A stretch of 64,000 nucleotides of DNA, taken from positions 106,886 through 170,885 of the forward strand of contig CACEMD010000002.1 of NCBI GenBank assembly GCA_902560625.1. Direction: 5' to 3'. Numbering within the stretch: position 1 is the stretch's first letter; each line of letters opens with the position of its first letter. Shown here one piece after another: positions 1-8,898 of the stretch. The stretch is from an uncultured Pelagibacteraceae bacterium. GTDB taxonomy: Bacteria > Pseudomonadota > Alphaproteobacteria > Pelagibacterales > Pelagibacteraceae. Position numbers and translations under genes: made by a program. The notes below the pieces were generated by a model. That model searched no databases. It was not told the DNA's origin and saw only the letters and a list, made by a program, of their open reading frames with translations.

Positions 1-218
1 CACTGGGAGCTGCTTCTGTTCATGAAGCTATTTACAGTTTAATTATGATGAAAAATAATTTTATTGCTGCATCAGCAAATATTAATGATATGGATGAAAA
101 TGCTAAAAAATTTCCAATAGTTATGCTTACTGAAAAAAATGTTGAATTAAACGCTGTAATGTCTAATAGCTTTGGTTTTGGTGGAACCAATGCAACTTTA
201 ATTTTTGAAAAGGTTTAA
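1..218 (+). CDS. fabB: 3-oxoacyl-ACP synthase I, C-terminal part (5' end outside window)
   Basis: Only the last 71 codons are present; the reading frame begins at base 3. The fragment contains the active-site-proximal stretch LGAASVHEAIYSL and the glycine-rich C-terminal motif NSFGFGGTNATL, both typical of the FabB/FabF condensing-enzyme family. The VHEAIYSL and SANINDMD parts fit FabB better than FabF. FabB elongates acyl-ACP chains in fatty acid synthesis, including unsaturated ones. fabI starts 3 bases after its stop, which matches the fabA-fabB-fabI cluster known from alphaproteobacteria. The N-terminal catalytic Cys lies outside the window. Confidence 0.88.
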   Translation, partial: LGAASVHEAIYSLIMMKNNFIAASANINDMDENAKKFPIVMLTEKNVELNAVMSNSFGFGGTNATLIFEKV

Positions 219-221
219 ATA

Positions 222-1007
222 ATGAGCTTAATGAAAGGTAAAAAGGGTTTAATTATGGGGGTTGCAAATGAAAGATCAATTGCTTGGGGTATATCACAAA
301 AACTATCAGAGGCTGGGGCGGATTTAGCATTTACTTACTTAGGAGATGCACTTAAAAAAAGAGTTATTCCTTTAGCGAAGAAATTAAGTTCGAAAATTAC
401 TATTAGCTGTGACGTAGAAAAAAAAGAGGAAATTATAAAATTATTCGAGGATATAAAAACAGAATGGGGAAAAATAGATTTTGTAGTCCACGCAGTTGCC
501 TTTTCAGATAAATCAGAATTATCTGGAGAGTATATTAACACCACTAGAGAAAATTTTTTAAGGAGTATGCTAATTTCATGTTTTTCGTTTACTGAGGTTG
601 CAAAGGAAGCAGCAAAAATAATGAATGAAGGTGGAAGCATGCTTACACTAACATATGAATCAAATAAAGCTATTCCAAACTATAATGTAATGGGTGTATG
701 TAAATCTGCACTAGAGGCTAGTGTTAAGTATCTTGCAAGAGACCTTGGAACTAAATCAATAAGAGTAAATGCCATTAGTGCAGGACCTATTAAAACTCTG
801 GCAGCATCCGCAATAGGAGACGCCAAATTTTTGTATAAGTGGAATGAGGATCACTCTTTTTTGCAAAGAAATGTTGATATTAATGATGTTGGAAATTCAG
901 CATTATACTTATTAAGCAATCTAGCAGCTGGAGTTACAGGTGAAATACACTATGTGGATGCAGGATATAATAAGGTAGGGATGCCAAATCCTAAAAATAT
1001 TTCTTAA
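222..1007 (+). CDS. fabI: Enoyl-ACP reductase (NADH), FabI
   Basis: 261 residues, the normal FabI length. It reduces trans-2-enoyl-ACP, the last step of each fatty acid elongation cycle, in the cytoplasm. The SDR-type NAD site GVANERSIAWG is at residues 13-23. The catalytic tyrosines Y145 and Y154 (in PNYNVMG) and lysine K161 occupy the FabI positions, and SAGPI near residue 186 belongs to the substrate loop. The ATG follows the fabB stop by 3 bases, so the two are probably co-translated. The next ATG, at codon 4, is a less likely start. FabI rather than FabL or FabV is supported by the spacing of the two tyrosines. Confidence 0.96.
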   Translation: MSLMKGKKGLIMGVANERSIAWGISQKLSEAGADLAFTYLGDALKKRVIPLAKKLSSKITISCDVEKKEEIIKLFEDIKTEWGKIDFVVHAVAFSDKSELSGEYINTTRENFLRSMLISCFSFTEVAKEAAKIMNEGGSMLTLTYESNKAIPNYNVMGVCKSALEASVKYLARDLGTKSIRVNAISAGPIKTLAASAIGDAKFLYKWNEDHSFLQRNVDINDVGNSALYLLSNLAAGVTGEIHYVDAGYNKVGMPNPKNIS

Positions 1008-1011
1008 AAAA

Positions 1012-1125
1012 ATGTCTAAAAGATACAGTGGTAAATCATTCAAAGATTCAAGTTTAATGAAAAAACCAAAACTAACTTTGAAAGAAAAAAGAAAATTAAA
1101 AAAAAACAAAAAGAAAAATAAATAA
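1012..1125 (+). CDS. 37-residue lysine-rich small protein, unknown
   Basis: An ATG four bases after the fabI stop opens a 37-codon frame. It begins MSKRYSGKSFKDSS and ends in an almost pure lysine/asparagine tail (about 16 Lys and 3 Arg). It is strongly basic, with no membrane segment and no Cys. The position between fabI and another small frame, with close spacing on both sides, suggests one transcript. Lysine-rich tails arise easily in A-rich DNA, so coding is not certain, but the non-repetitive N-terminal half argues for a real product. No family was recognised; RNA or ribosome binding is a guess from charge alone. Confidence 0.45.
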   Translation: MSKRYSGKSFKDSSLMKKPKLTLKEKRKLKKNKKKNK

Positions 1126-1126
1126 A

Positions 1127-1276
1127 ATGTTAATTTTAGTTTGGTTTATAGTTTGTATAATTTTTGCATTTGTGCAATTTGCAGCTGGCGATACAGGACA
1201 TGCATTAGAAGTTTTCGCGTTGATAAGTGCAATTGCATTATTTTTTTTGAGCAGAATAAAAGGTAAAATTAAATAA
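1127..1276 (+). CDS. 49-residue membrane microprotein, unknown
   Basis: The frame starts one base after the previous stop. It encodes a 49-residue protein with two hydrophobic segments (about 2-19 and 28-42) separated by a short polar loop containing GDTGH, and ends with a basic KGKIK tail. This looks like a two-helix inner-membrane hairpin. The next gene starts two bases after the stop, so it sits inside a tight operon with the DUF4149 membrane protein. No family was recognised. The segment GDTGHALE is not low-complexity, which favours a true gene. Confidence 0.5.
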   Translation: MLILVWFIVCIIFAFVQFAAGDTGHALEVFALISAIALFFLSRIKGKIK

Positions 1277-1278
1277 AA

Positions 1279-1665
1279 ATGGAAAATTTAATACAAAATA
1301 TTGTTGCATTCTGTTTGGGTATGATGTTTTTTTTTTCTTTTGTATTAGCTCCAATGATTTTCAAAATTTTAGATGAAGAAAATGCTGGCAAATTTGTTAG
1401 GAAAATTTTTCCGTATTACTATTTTGTAAATTTAGTATTTTTATCATCTGTAATTTTATTGTTCTTCTATATTTCAAAAATTAATCTTGATTTATATGTA
1501 GCAATCTCGCTTGTAATTTCATTTGTATTTGCACAGTTTTTTTTAATGCCTCTAATTAATAAATTGAAGGATAATAATGAGAATAATAAATTTAAATATG
1601 CTCACGGTCTGTCTGTGCTACTAAACTTTATTCAAATGATTGGGCTAGTTTATCTTCTAATTTAA
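1279..1665 (+). CDS. DUF4149 family membrane protein
   Basis: 128 residues with four predicted membrane helices (about 5-27, 45-66, 71-93, 107-127). The pattern LGMMFFFSFVLAPMIFKIL, followed by AGKFVRKIFPYYY, resembles the DUF4149/TMEM205-like family: aPxiF in helix 1 and a basic FvrkiFp loop. Function in bacteria is unknown. Its stop codon overlaps the ATG of the next gene by one base (TAATG), suggesting translational coupling to a secreted phosphatase. The family call is from remembered motif shape, so it is moderately sure. Confidence 0.65.
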   Translation: MENLIQNIVAFCLGMMFFFSFVLAPMIFKILDEENAGKFVRKIFPYYYFVNLVFLSSVILLFFYISKINLDLYVAISLVISFVFAQFFLMPLINKLKDNNENNKFKYAHGLSVLLNFIQMIGLVYLLI

Positions 1666-2207
1666 TGAAAAAATTTTTAGTTCTCATATTTTTTTTTTTA
1701 TCAACTAATTCATTTTCAAATGATAAAATTATTAACTCTCTAGTAGATGGAAAAAAAATAGTTTTTATAAGACATGCAATTGCACCTGGAAATGGAGATC
1801 CATATAATTTTGATATAACTGACTGCTCAACTCAAAGAAATTTAAATGGTAAAGGTAGGATACAATCAAAAAAAATAGGAAAATTTTTTAAGTCTAATAA
1901 TATTAAAATTGACAAGGTATTGTCTAGCGAATGGTGTAGATGCAAAGATACAGCAAGTATTGCTTTTGGAAACATGCAGACATTCAATGCTCTTAATTCA
2001 TTCTATGAGGAAAGATTTTCAGAAAATAAAAGCAAGCAAATTATTGATTTAAAAGAATATATCAAAAATTGGGAAAGTGAAAAAAACCTAATCTTAGTAA
2101 CTCATTATATTGTTATTTTAGAAATATTTGATATTGGTGTTTCCTCAGGCGAAATAATTGTTTCTAATAAAAACTTTGAATTAATTGGTAGTTTTGAAAC
2201 TATGTAG
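1665..2207 (+). CDS. Secreted histidine phosphatase superfamily protein
   Basis: 180 residues. An N-terminal signal peptide (lysines, then a Phe/Leu-rich core, cleavage near SFS-ND at about 18) points to the periplasm. The mature part has the histidine phosphatase fold markers: FIRHA (RH motif, catalytic His about 37), a Ser-Ser-Glu-Trp plus Arg-Cys-Lys-Asp-Thr segment, and a second catalytic His in VTHYIV near the C-terminus. The family includes SixA and phosphoglycerate mutases; the substrate cannot be deduced. The Cys pairs in DCS and WCRCK might form disulfides in the periplasm. It starts inside the stop codon of the upstream DUF4149 gene. Confidence 0.78.
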   Translation: MKKFLVLIFFFLSTNSFSNDKIINSLVDGKKIVFIRHAIAPGNGDPYNFDITDCSTQRNLNGKGRIQSKKIGKFFKSNNIKIDKVLSSEWCRCKDTASIAFGNMQTFNALNSFYEERFSENKSKQIIDLKEYIKNWESEKNLILVTHYIVILEIFDIGVSSGEIIVSNKNFELIGSFETM

Positions 2208-2218
2208 TTTCTTAATTT

Positions 2219-2320
2219 TTAAAAAATACTAATTCCTTCTTTATAAAAAAATATAGCCAAAATCATGATGGCTAAAAAATAAATAATTCCGTAGATTGTA
2301 TATTTAAATTTTTTCTTCAT
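2219..2320 (-). CDS. 33-residue membrane microprotein downstream of pnp
   Basis: On the minus strand, 12 bases after the pnp stop, an ATG opens a 33-codon frame beginning MKKKFKYTIYG. A single hydrophobic helix follows (about residues 9-25) and a KEGISIF end. The layout (basic N-terminus, one transmembrane helix, short polar tail) is that of a typical small inner-membrane protein. It would be the last gene of the nusA-pnp transcript. No homologue was recognised. With so short a frame in A+T-rich DNA the call is tentative. Confidence 0.4.
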   Translation of the reverse strand: MKKKFKYTIYGIIYFLAIMILAIFFYKEGISIF

Positions 2321-2332
2321 CTGCTAAATGAA

Positions 2333-4405
2333 TTAAACAGAAGCTTGTTTAATAGATAATTTAACTTTTCCTCTATCAAAACCTATGACTTTTACTTTAA
2401 CTTCATCGCCCTCTTTCACAACATCAGTAACTTTTGCAACCCTTTTATCAGCTAACTCTGAAATATGAACAAGACCGTCTTGTTTGCCTAAAAAATTAAC
2501 AAATGCTCCAAACTCCATAATCTTCATTACTTTCCCATTATAAATTTTATTGAGTTCTGCTTTAGCAGTAATATCTTTGATGAATTGTAATGCAATATTT
2601 CTAGACTTCTCATCAGGAGCAGCAACTGTAACAACCCCTTCATCATTTACATCAACTTTGGCTCCAGATTTTTCCACAATTTCTCTTATTGTTGCTCCAC
2701 CTTTTCCAATTACTGCTGCAATATCTTTTTTGTCTACAGTAATTTTCTCCATTTTTGGAGTATGTTTTCCTACACTATCTCTAGACTTGTTTAAGGCTTT
2801 GTTCATTTCACCAAGTATATGAATTCTACCTTCTTTTGCCTGTTTCAATGCTTGATCCATGATTTCAAAAGTAATTCCAGTTATCTTAATGTCCATTTGA
2901 AGTGCTGTTATGCCATCTTTTGTTCCAGCAACTTTAAAATCCATATCACCTAAGTGATCTTCGTCTCCGAGAATATCAGATAATACGCTAAAATCATCGC
3001 CTTCTTTAATCAATCCCATCGCTATACCAGCAACTGGTTCTTTAATTGGAACTCCTGCATCCATTAATGCAAGTGAAGATCCACAAACTGTTGCCATTGA
3101 GGATGAGCCGTTAGACTCTGTAATTTCTGAAACAATTCTAAATGTATAAGGAAAACTCTCCTTTGAAGGTAAAGAAGATTTAATTGCTCTCCAAGCTAGT
3201 TTTCCATGACCAATTTCTCTTCTTCCAGTGCCTATTCTCCCAGTTTCTCCAACTGAGAATGGAGGAAAGTTATAATGCAACATAAATCTTTCTCTTTGTA
3301 ACCCATCTAGGCTTTCAATTCGTTGCTCATCGTCAGATGTTCCTAAGGTAGTAGTTACTATTGCTTGTGTTTCTCCTCTTGTGAATAGTGAAGATCCATG
3401 GACTCTTGGTAATATTCCAACCTCACATGAAATTGGTCTTATATCTGAGAGACCTCTACCGTCTATTCGATTTTTATTTTTCAAGATATCACTTCTAACA
3501 ATTGATTTTTCTATGCTTTTAAGTTCAGAATTAACATCCAAATCTGAATAATCTTCATTATCTTCGTAAATTTTTTTTGCTTTATCTGTAATTTCAGAAA
3601 TAAGATTAGATCTTTCTTTTTTGTCCTTAATTGAGAAAGCTTTTTTTAGATCATTTGTGAATTCATCTTCAAGCTTTTTCTTAACTTCTGAAAGATCTTT
3701 TTTTTCTACAATCCATTCAGGCTTTTTACATTCTTTAGCAATTTCTTCTATCATTTTAATAATTGGTACGAAATTTTCATGACCAAATTTAACTGCATCT
3801 AACATCTCTTTTTCTGTTAAACCTTTTGCCTCTGACTCAACCATCAAAACGGCGTCTTTTGTGCCTGCAACTACTAGATCTAATTTTGATTTTTCTAAAT
3901 CTATTTTTGAGGGATTTAAAACATATTTTCCGTCAATAAATCCTACTCTAGATGCAGCAACTGGACCCATAAATGGCATTCCTGATATAGCTAAAGCTGC
4001 TGATGAAGCTATAATTGATAAAATATCAGCTTCATTCTCCTTATCATAAGATATTACAGTTGGAAGAAGTTGTACTTCATTTTTAAACTCATCAGGAAAT
4101 AATGGTCTTATTGGTCTGTCAATTAATCTAGATATTAAAGTTTCGCTTTCAGTTGGTCTGGCTTCTCTTTTAAAATATCCTCCAGGAATTTTACCTGCTG
4201 AATAATATTTTTCTTGATAATTTACTGATAAGGGAAAGTAGTCAACATCAGGATTGACTTTTTTAGCTCCTACAACTGTAGCCATTACAACTGTTTCTCC
4301 ACACTGAGCAATTATTGCTCCATCTGCTTGTCTTGCTATTTTTCCTGTTTCAATTGAAATTTTTTTTCCATCAATTTCTGTCTCTTTTTTTATTATTTTA
4401 AACAT
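2333..4405 (-). CDS. pnp: Polyribonucleotide nucleotidyltransferase (PNPase)
   Basis: 690 residues, slightly shorter than most PNPases (about 700-715). It is a 3'-5' phosphorolytic exoribonuclease of the RNA degradosome. Domain order: RNase PH 1 (about 13-140, with [13 protein letters not shown]), all-alpha linker (about 240-315), RNase PH 2 (about 320-455, with [19 protein letters not shown] and the [19 protein letters not shown] metal and active-site region), KH (about 550-605, VIGKGGATI), and S1 (about 617-690, VHISELAD). The C-terminal tail after S1 is almost absent. The ATG follows directly on the rpsO stop, the classic rpsO-pnp pair. In E. coli PNPase represses its own mRNA after RNase III cleavage in the rpsO-pnp spacer; here there is no spacer. 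Confidence 0.98.
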   Translation of the reverse strand: MFKIIKKETEIDGKKISIETGKIARQADGAIIAQCGETVVMATVVGAKKVNPDVDYFPLSVNYQEKYYSAGKIPGGYFKREARPTESETLISRLIDRPIRPLFPDEFKNEVQLLPTVISYDKENEADILSIIASSAALAISGMPFMGPVAASRVGFIDGKYVLNPSKIDLEKSKLDLVVAGTKDAVLMVESEAKGLTEKEMLDAVKFGHENFVPIIKMIEEIAKECKKPEWIVEKKDLSEVKKKLEDEFTNDLKKAFSIKDKKERSNLISEITDKAKKIYEDNEDYSDLDVNSELKSIEKSIVRSDILKNKNRIDGRGLSDIRPISCEVGILPRVHGSSLFTRGETQAIVTTTLGTSDDEQRIESLDGLQRERFMLHYNFPPFSVGETGRIGTGRREIGHGKLAWRAIKSSLPSKESFPYTFRIVSEITESNGSSSMATVCGSSLALMDAGVPIKEPVAGIAMGLIKEGDDFSVLSDILGDEDHLGDMDFKVAGTKDGITALQMDIKITGITFEIMDQALKQAKEGRIHILGEMNKALNKSRDSVGKHTPKMEKITVDKKDIAAVIGKGGATIREIVEKSGAKVDVNDEGVVTVAAPDEKSRNIALQFIKDITAKAELNKIYNGKVMKIMEFGAFVNFLGKQDGLVHISELADKRVAKVTDVVKEGDEVKVKVIGFDRGKVKLSIKQASV

Positions 4406-4654
4406 TTATTTCCTTAATTTTAGTTTTGAAATTACATCTTTGTAAGATTCAATTTTATTTTTTTTTAAATAATCCAATAACTTTTTTCTTTTATTAACTG
4501 CTTTTAATAAACCAACAGATGAATGTTTGTCTTTATTGAATTTTTTAAGATGACTAGATAAATTTTCAATTTTATCTGTTAATAGAGCAACTTGAATTTC
4601 TGTTGATCCAGTATCTTTTTCGTGAATTGCCAGTTCTTTAGCTTTTTTGTTCAT
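4406..4654 (-). CDS. rpsO: 30S ribosomal protein S15
   Basis: 82 residues, against the usual 88-89; the N-terminal helix is shortened. The conserved core DTGSTEIQVALLT, the HSSVGLL loop and the RKKLLDYLK segment that contacts 16S rRNA helix 22 are all present. It binds the central domain of 16S rRNA early in 30S assembly. It overlaps the rbfA stop by four bases (ATGA) and its stop abuts the pnp ATG, so rbfA-rpsO-pnp is one coupled unit. truB, which lies between rbfA and rpsO in many bacteria, is absent here. Confidence 0.97.
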   Translation of the reverse strand: MNKKAKELAIHEKDTGSTEIQVALLTDKIENLSSHLKKFNKDKHSSVGLLKAVNKRKKLLDYLKKNKIESYKDVISKLKLRK

Positions 4655-5028
4655 TTTGTTCCTTGTTTATATGTTTGTTTTATTAAATTTTCAATTTTTT
4701 CAGCATATTCAAAAGACTCATCTTTAACGAATAAGATCTTGGGCAAAAACTTCATAACTATTTTTTTTGAAAGAACTTTTCTTATTAAATAAGAAAATTC
4801 CTTTAGTTTTTCAACTACTTCATTTGCATTTTTACCTTCCAAAGGTAAAACAAAAGCCTTTGCCACTTTTAGATCAGGACTCATTCTCACCTCAGTAACA
4901 GTAATATTTTTTGTATCTAAATTTGGTAATTTTGCTTCATCTCTTATAAATATCATTCCTAATGCCTGTTTGATCATTTCTCCCACTCTTAACTGTCTTT
5001 GTGTAATAGGTTTTCCTAATTTTGTCAT
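4651..5028 (-). CDS. rbfA: Ribosome-binding factor A
   Basis: 125 residues. RbfA is a KH-type factor that assists late maturation of the 16S rRNA 5' end and cold adaptation. Family signs are QRQLRVGEMIKQAL near the N-terminus, ITVTEVRMSPDLKVAKAFV in the middle (beta strands leading to the kinked AxG-like helix), and ILFVKDESFEYAEKIENLI near the C-terminus. The start codon overlaps the infB stop by one base and the end overlaps rpsO by four. The infB-rbfA order is conserved in bacteria. Confidence 0.95.
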   Translation of the reverse strand: MTKLGKPITQRQLRVGEMIKQALGMIFIRDEAKLPNLDTKNITVTEVRMSPDLKVAKAFVLPLEGKNANEVVEKLKEFSYLIRKVLSKKIVMKFLPKILFVKDESFEYAEKIENLIKQTYKQGTK

Positions 5029-7238
5029 TATATTCTTCTCTCAGTAATTGTTGAATTATAAGCTTCAATGATGTCATTTTTTTTGAAATCGGTGAAATCT
5101 TTAATAGTAATTCCACATTCAAGACCTGCGGAAACTTGCTTGGTTTGATTTTTTTCTCTAAAAATTGTTCCAATTTTTCCATTAAACACTATTGTTCCAT
5201 CTCTAATAATTCTTGCACTGGAATCTTGTGTAATTTCTCCATCTAATACTTTTGAACCAGCAACTTTGCCTACTTTTGAAACTTTAAATATTTCTAAAAT
5301 TTCTGCAGACCCAATAATTTTCTCATCTATATCAGGCGTTAGTAATCCAGACATTTTATTTTTTACAAAATCTAAAACCTCGTAAATTATATTAAAAAAT
5401 GAGATATTTATTTTGCTTTGCTCTGCCAGTTTTTTTGCCTCTTTGGTAGGTTTTACATTAAATGCAATTAAAACAGCATTAGATGCTTTAGCTAATGTAA
5501 CATCCGTTTCGGTTATCATCCCTATGTCAGATAATATTATTTTAGCTTTCACCTCATCATGTTTTATTTGCGAAATTGCATTTTTAATTGCCTCTGAAGA
5601 GCCATGAACATCTGATTTAATTATAATATTAAGCTCTTCAGATACTTTATCACTGAAAGCTGACTCTTGAGTAACAAATGTAAGTGCAGTTTTACCTTGT
5701 TTTGCCTCTTCAATCCTGCCATCAGCTAATGTTTTTGCCTCTTTTTCCGTAGGCAAGACTATAAAATCGTCTCCTGATCGTGCTGCTCCATTAATTCCTA
5801 AAATTTCAACTGGTGTAGCTGGTTCTGCAAAGTTTATATTTTCTCCTAAGTCATTAATAATTGCTCTAACTTTTCCCCACTTTACACCGCTTACAAAATA
5901 ATCTCCTTTTTTTAAAGTACCTGCAGTAATAATAATATTTGCAATAGGTCCTCTTCCAACATCAATTTTCGACTCCATTACTATACCTTTTGCATTTGTT
6001 TCAAAATCAGTCTTTAAATCCAGTAGCTCAGCCTGAAGTTGAACAGACTCTAATAACTTATCTAAGTTCATCTTTGTCTTTGTTGATATTTCAACAACTA
6101 ATGTATCTCCTGAAAGTTCCTCTGCAATTAATTCGTGCTCTAAAAGTTGATTTTTGATTTTTTGGGGATCAGCTTCAGGTAAATCACATTTGTTAATAGC
6201 AACTACAATTGGCACTTTTGCAGCTTTTGCATGTTTAATCGACTCGATTGTTTGAGGTTTTACTCCATCATCAGCAGCAACTACTAATATAACTATATCA
6301 GTTAATTTTGAACCTCTGGCTCTCATTTCAGTAAAAGCAGCATGTCCAGGGGTATCTATAAATGTTATTTTTTCAGAATTATTTATTATTTGATATGCAC
6401 CAATATGTTGAGTTATGCCCCCAAATTCTCCTGATACTACATTTGCCTTTCTTAATGAGTCTAATAGAGATGTTTTCCCATGATCTACGTGACCCATTAC
6501 TGTTACTATAGGAGCTCTACTCTTGAGGTTTTCAGTTTTGATATCTTTGATTTTTTTAATTATTTCTTCTGTTTTCTCCTCTTTTATTGGAATATGTCCA
6601 AATTCTTTAACCAAATATTCTGCCGTATCTGCATCTATAGTATGATTAATGGTCACTGTAACACCCATACCTAGTAGGTGTTTAATGATATTGCTTGATT
6701 GTTCCGCCATCCTGTTAGCTAACTCTCTAATAGTTATTACCTCAGGTAAATTGATTTCCCTTTTAATAGGTCTTAGAGCATCTTTGCTATCTTCTCTCTT
6801 TAACTCCCTATTTTCTTTTTGTTTGGCTCTTTTTAATGAAGCAAGACTTCTTGATCTTGAAAAACTATCATCATCACTTAGAGCTCTAGATATGGTTAAT
6901 TTTAATTCTCGTCTTCTAGGACTTAGTTTGCCTTTTGTTTCCTTTGCAACGGACTCACCCTTAAGTCTTTTTGTTGCTCTTTGCTCAGCTTGCTTACGTT
7001 TTTCAAAATCTGACTGGTTTGATAAATTTGATTTTGAAAAAGACGGTTTTTTTGATGTAAAATTTGGCTTTGTTGATACTTTGCTATTAAAATTCCTAGA
7101 AAAATTTTTTTGTTGAGTCCTTCCAGAAGATTTTTCAATTATTACAGAATTTTTAGATTTAAATTTAGCTTTTTCGATATTATTTATTGTCTTTTTCGAA
7201 CTTCCAGAAATTGATAACTTTAATTTTTTCTTTTCCAT
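5028..7238 (-). CDS. infB: Translation initiation factor IF-2
   Basis: 736 residues, short for an alphaproteobacterial IF-2 (often 800-1000) because the N-terminal region is reduced to about 160 low-complexity Lys/Ser/Arg-rich residues. Order: basic linker, IF2_N domain (about 163-213, [13 protein letters not shown]), GTPase domain with G1 GHVDHGKT at 249-256, DTPGH and NKCD motifs, then domains II-IV ending in the fMet-tRNA-binding beta barrel. It recruits initiator tRNA to the 30S subunit. The start lies 10 bases after the nusA stop. The ylxR gene often found between nusA and infB is absent. Confidence 0.98.
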   Translation of the reverse strand: MEKKKLKLSISGSSKKTINNIEKAKFKSKNSVIIEKSSGRTQQKNFSRNFNSKVSTKPNFTSKKPSFSKSNLSNQSDFEKRKQAEQRATKRLKGESVAKETKGKLSPRRRELKLTISRALSDDDSFSRSRSLASLKRAKQKENRELKREDSKDALRPIKREINLPEVITIRELANRMAEQSSNIIKHLLGMGVTVTINHTIDADTAEYLVKEFGHIPIKEEKTEEIIKKIKDIKTENLKSRAPIVTVMGHVDHGKTSLLDSLRKANVVSGEFGGITQHIGAYQIINNSEKITFIDTPGHAAFTEMRARGSKLTDIVILVVAADDGVKPQTIESIKHAKAAKVPIVVAINKCDLPEADPQKIKNQLLEHELIAEELSGDTLVVEISTKTKMNLDKLLESVQLQAELLDLKTDFETNAKGIVMESKIDVGRGPIANIIITAGTLKKGDYFVSGVKWGKVRAIINDLGENINFAEPATPVEILGINGAARSGDDFIVLPTEKEAKTLADGRIEEAKQGKTALTFVTQESAFSDKVSEELNIIIKSDVHGSSEAIKNAISQIKHDEVKAKIILSDIGMITETDVTLAKASNAVLIAFNVKPTKEAKKLAEQSKINISFFNIIYEVLDFVKNKMSGLLTPDIDEKIIGSAEILEIFKVSKVGKVAGSKVLDGEITQDSSARIIRDGTIVFNGKIGTIFREKNQTKQVSAGLECGITIKDFTDFKKNDIIEAYNSTITERRI

Positions 7239-7248
7239 ATTTCATCTT

Positions 7249-8802
7249 TCAATCTGTAAATATTTTATTTCTTGCTGACATAATAAGTTCATCAGCCTCT
7301 TTTTTTGACAATGCAAAATCTTCTAAATATCCTTTAATTTTTACTCTTTCTCCATTTACTATATCATAGGCGCCTGTTAGTTCATCTGATGCTAAATCTG
7401 CAAAGTCATTTAGAGTTAATATTTTCGACTCACCTAAAGTAACTAGCATTCCTGGAGTTAAACCTTCGTGCTCTATTAAGTCATTCTCTAGGCCAAGATC
7501 CTTGATTTTATTTGATATTTCTTCCTGGTCCTTTTTATGAAATTCATTTGCTCTCTCAATAAGTTCTTTAGCGGTTTCTTCTTCTATGCCCTCAATTTTT
7601 GATAATTGCTCAATATTGCTGTCTTTTACATCATCAATTGTGGAAAAACCCTCTGCTACTAAAAGTTGACCAAGAGTTTCGTCTAATTCTAGATTTTTAA
7701 CAAAATTTTCTGTTTTGTCTTTAAACTCTATTTGCCTTTTCTCAGAGTCCTCTTGATCAGTCATTATATTAATTTCATAATTTAATAATTTTGTTGCTAA
7801 TCTCACATTTTGACCTCTTCGGCCAATTGCCTTACTTAAATTTTCCTCTGTTAAAATTACGTCAAGTTTTTTTGATTCATTATCTACATTTACTCTTTGA
7901 ACTTCTGCGGGAGATAAAGCGTTAGATACTACTATTGCTGGATCCTCTGACCAATTAACAATATCAATTTTTTCTCCCTGCAATTCATTGACTACAGCTT
8001 GGACTCTACTACCTCTCATTCCTACACATGCTCCAACTGGATCTAAAGAGGTATCTATAGCTTTAACACATATTTTTGCTCTACTTCCAGGGTCCCTAGA
8101 TGAAGATTTAATTTCAATTAAACCATCATAAATTTCTGGGACCTCTTGAACAAATAATTTTTCCATAAATTTTGGATGAGCACGTGAAAGAAAAATTTGC
8201 TGACCTCTTGGCTCTCTTCTTACATCAAGACAGTATGCTTTTAGCCTATCTCCAGCTTTAATATTTTCTCTTGGTATTAATTCATTTTTTTGAACAATTG
8301 CTTCTGTTTTTCCTAAATCAACAATAACATTTCCAAATTCTAACCTTTTCACTATTCCACTAAGAATTGTATCTTTTTTATCCTTAAAGTCATTGAACTG
8401 TCTTTCTCTCTCGGCCTCCCTAACGTTAAAGCTTATTACTTGTTTCGCTGTTTGGGCAGCTATCCTTCCAAAGTCAAATGATGGTAAAGGTTGTAATATT
8501 TCATCACCAATTTTTTTATCTTTATTATCTTCACTTAATGATATTGCATCATTAACGCTAATCTCTAAATTAATATTCTCTGGTTTTTCTACAATTTGTA
8601 ATTTTCTAAAAATACCAATTTCACCGTTTTCTCTATTAATCTTAACAGTAATTTCATTATCTGATCCAAACTTTGATTTAGCAGCTTTAGCTATGCCACT
8701 TTCCATAGAATCAATAATTAACTCCTTATCAATAGATTTTTCAAGGGCTACTGCTTCTGCAATTCTTAATAATTCTAATTTGTCAGCACGTCTATTTAAC
8801 AT
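7249..8802 (-). CDS. nusA: Transcription termination/antitermination factor NusA
   Basis: 517 residues from the ATG chosen here. NusA binds RNA polymerase and nascent RNA, and modulates pausing, termination and antitermination. Order: N-terminal polymerase-binding domain (LELLRIAEAVALEKSID), S1 (about 130-195), tandem KH domains (GACVGMRGSRVQAV and IGRRGQNVRLA), then two helix-hairpin-helix-like acidic repeats near the C-terminus. A TTG 15 bases upstream (8817) is in frame but lies in the T-tract of the upstream terminator. The ATG at 8802 matches the usual family start. rimP, which normally precedes nusA, is missing here. Confidence 0.96.
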   Translation of the reverse strand: MLNRRADKLELLRIAEAVALEKSIDKELIIDSMESGIAKAAKSKFGSDNEITVKINRENGEIGIFRKLQIVEKPENINLEISVNDAISLSEDNKDKKIGDEILQPLPSFDFGRIAAQTAKQVISFNVREAERERQFNDFKDKKDTILSGIVKRLEFGNVIVDLGKTEAIVQKNELIPRENIKAGDRLKAYCLDVRREPRGQQIFLSRAHPKFMEKLFVQEVPEIYDGLIEIKSSSRDPGSRAKICVKAIDTSLDPVGACVGMRGSRVQAVVNELQGEKIDIVNWSEDPAIVVSNALSPAEVQRVNVDNESKKLDVILTEENLSKAIGRRGQNVRLATKLLNYEINIMTDQEDSEKRQIEFKDKTENFVKNLELDETLGQLLVAEGFSTIDDVKDSNIEQLSKIEGIEEETAKELIERANEFHKKDQEEISNKIKDLGLENDLIEHEGLTPGMLVTLGESKILTLNDFADLASDELTGAYDIVNGERVKIKGYLEDFALSKKEADELIMSARNKIFTD

Positions 8803-8815
8803 AATTATACGATCC

Positions 8816-8842
8816 AAAAAAAAATGGGCCGAAGCCCATTTT
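8816..8842 (-). terminator. Rho-independent terminator of metK, just before nusA
   Basis: On the minus strand the stem AATGGGC - loop TTCG - GCCCATT is followed directly by an unbroken run of T residues. This is a perfect 7-bp GC-containing stem with a stable UUCG tetraloop and a U-tract, the textbook intrinsic terminator. It lies 57 bases past the metK stop and its U-tract ends about 14 bases before the nusA ATG, so it either insulates or attenuates the nusA operon. In the plus direction the stem is followed only by TTG, so termination should be one-directional. Confidence 0.9.
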
Positions 8843-8898
8843 GAAATTTCAACAATGTGAAATTAATATAAGTATTTTCTTTAAATATTCAACTTTAA

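Noticed and set aside
8803..8817. In-frame TTG start for nusA at 8817 and a consensus TATAAT (minus strand, 8804-8809) just before the ATG
   Set aside because: The TTG lies in the terminator T-tract and has no ribosome-binding site. A promoter using this TATAAT would start transcription after the ATG at 8802, and no -35 is visible at the right distance because the terminator stem is there.
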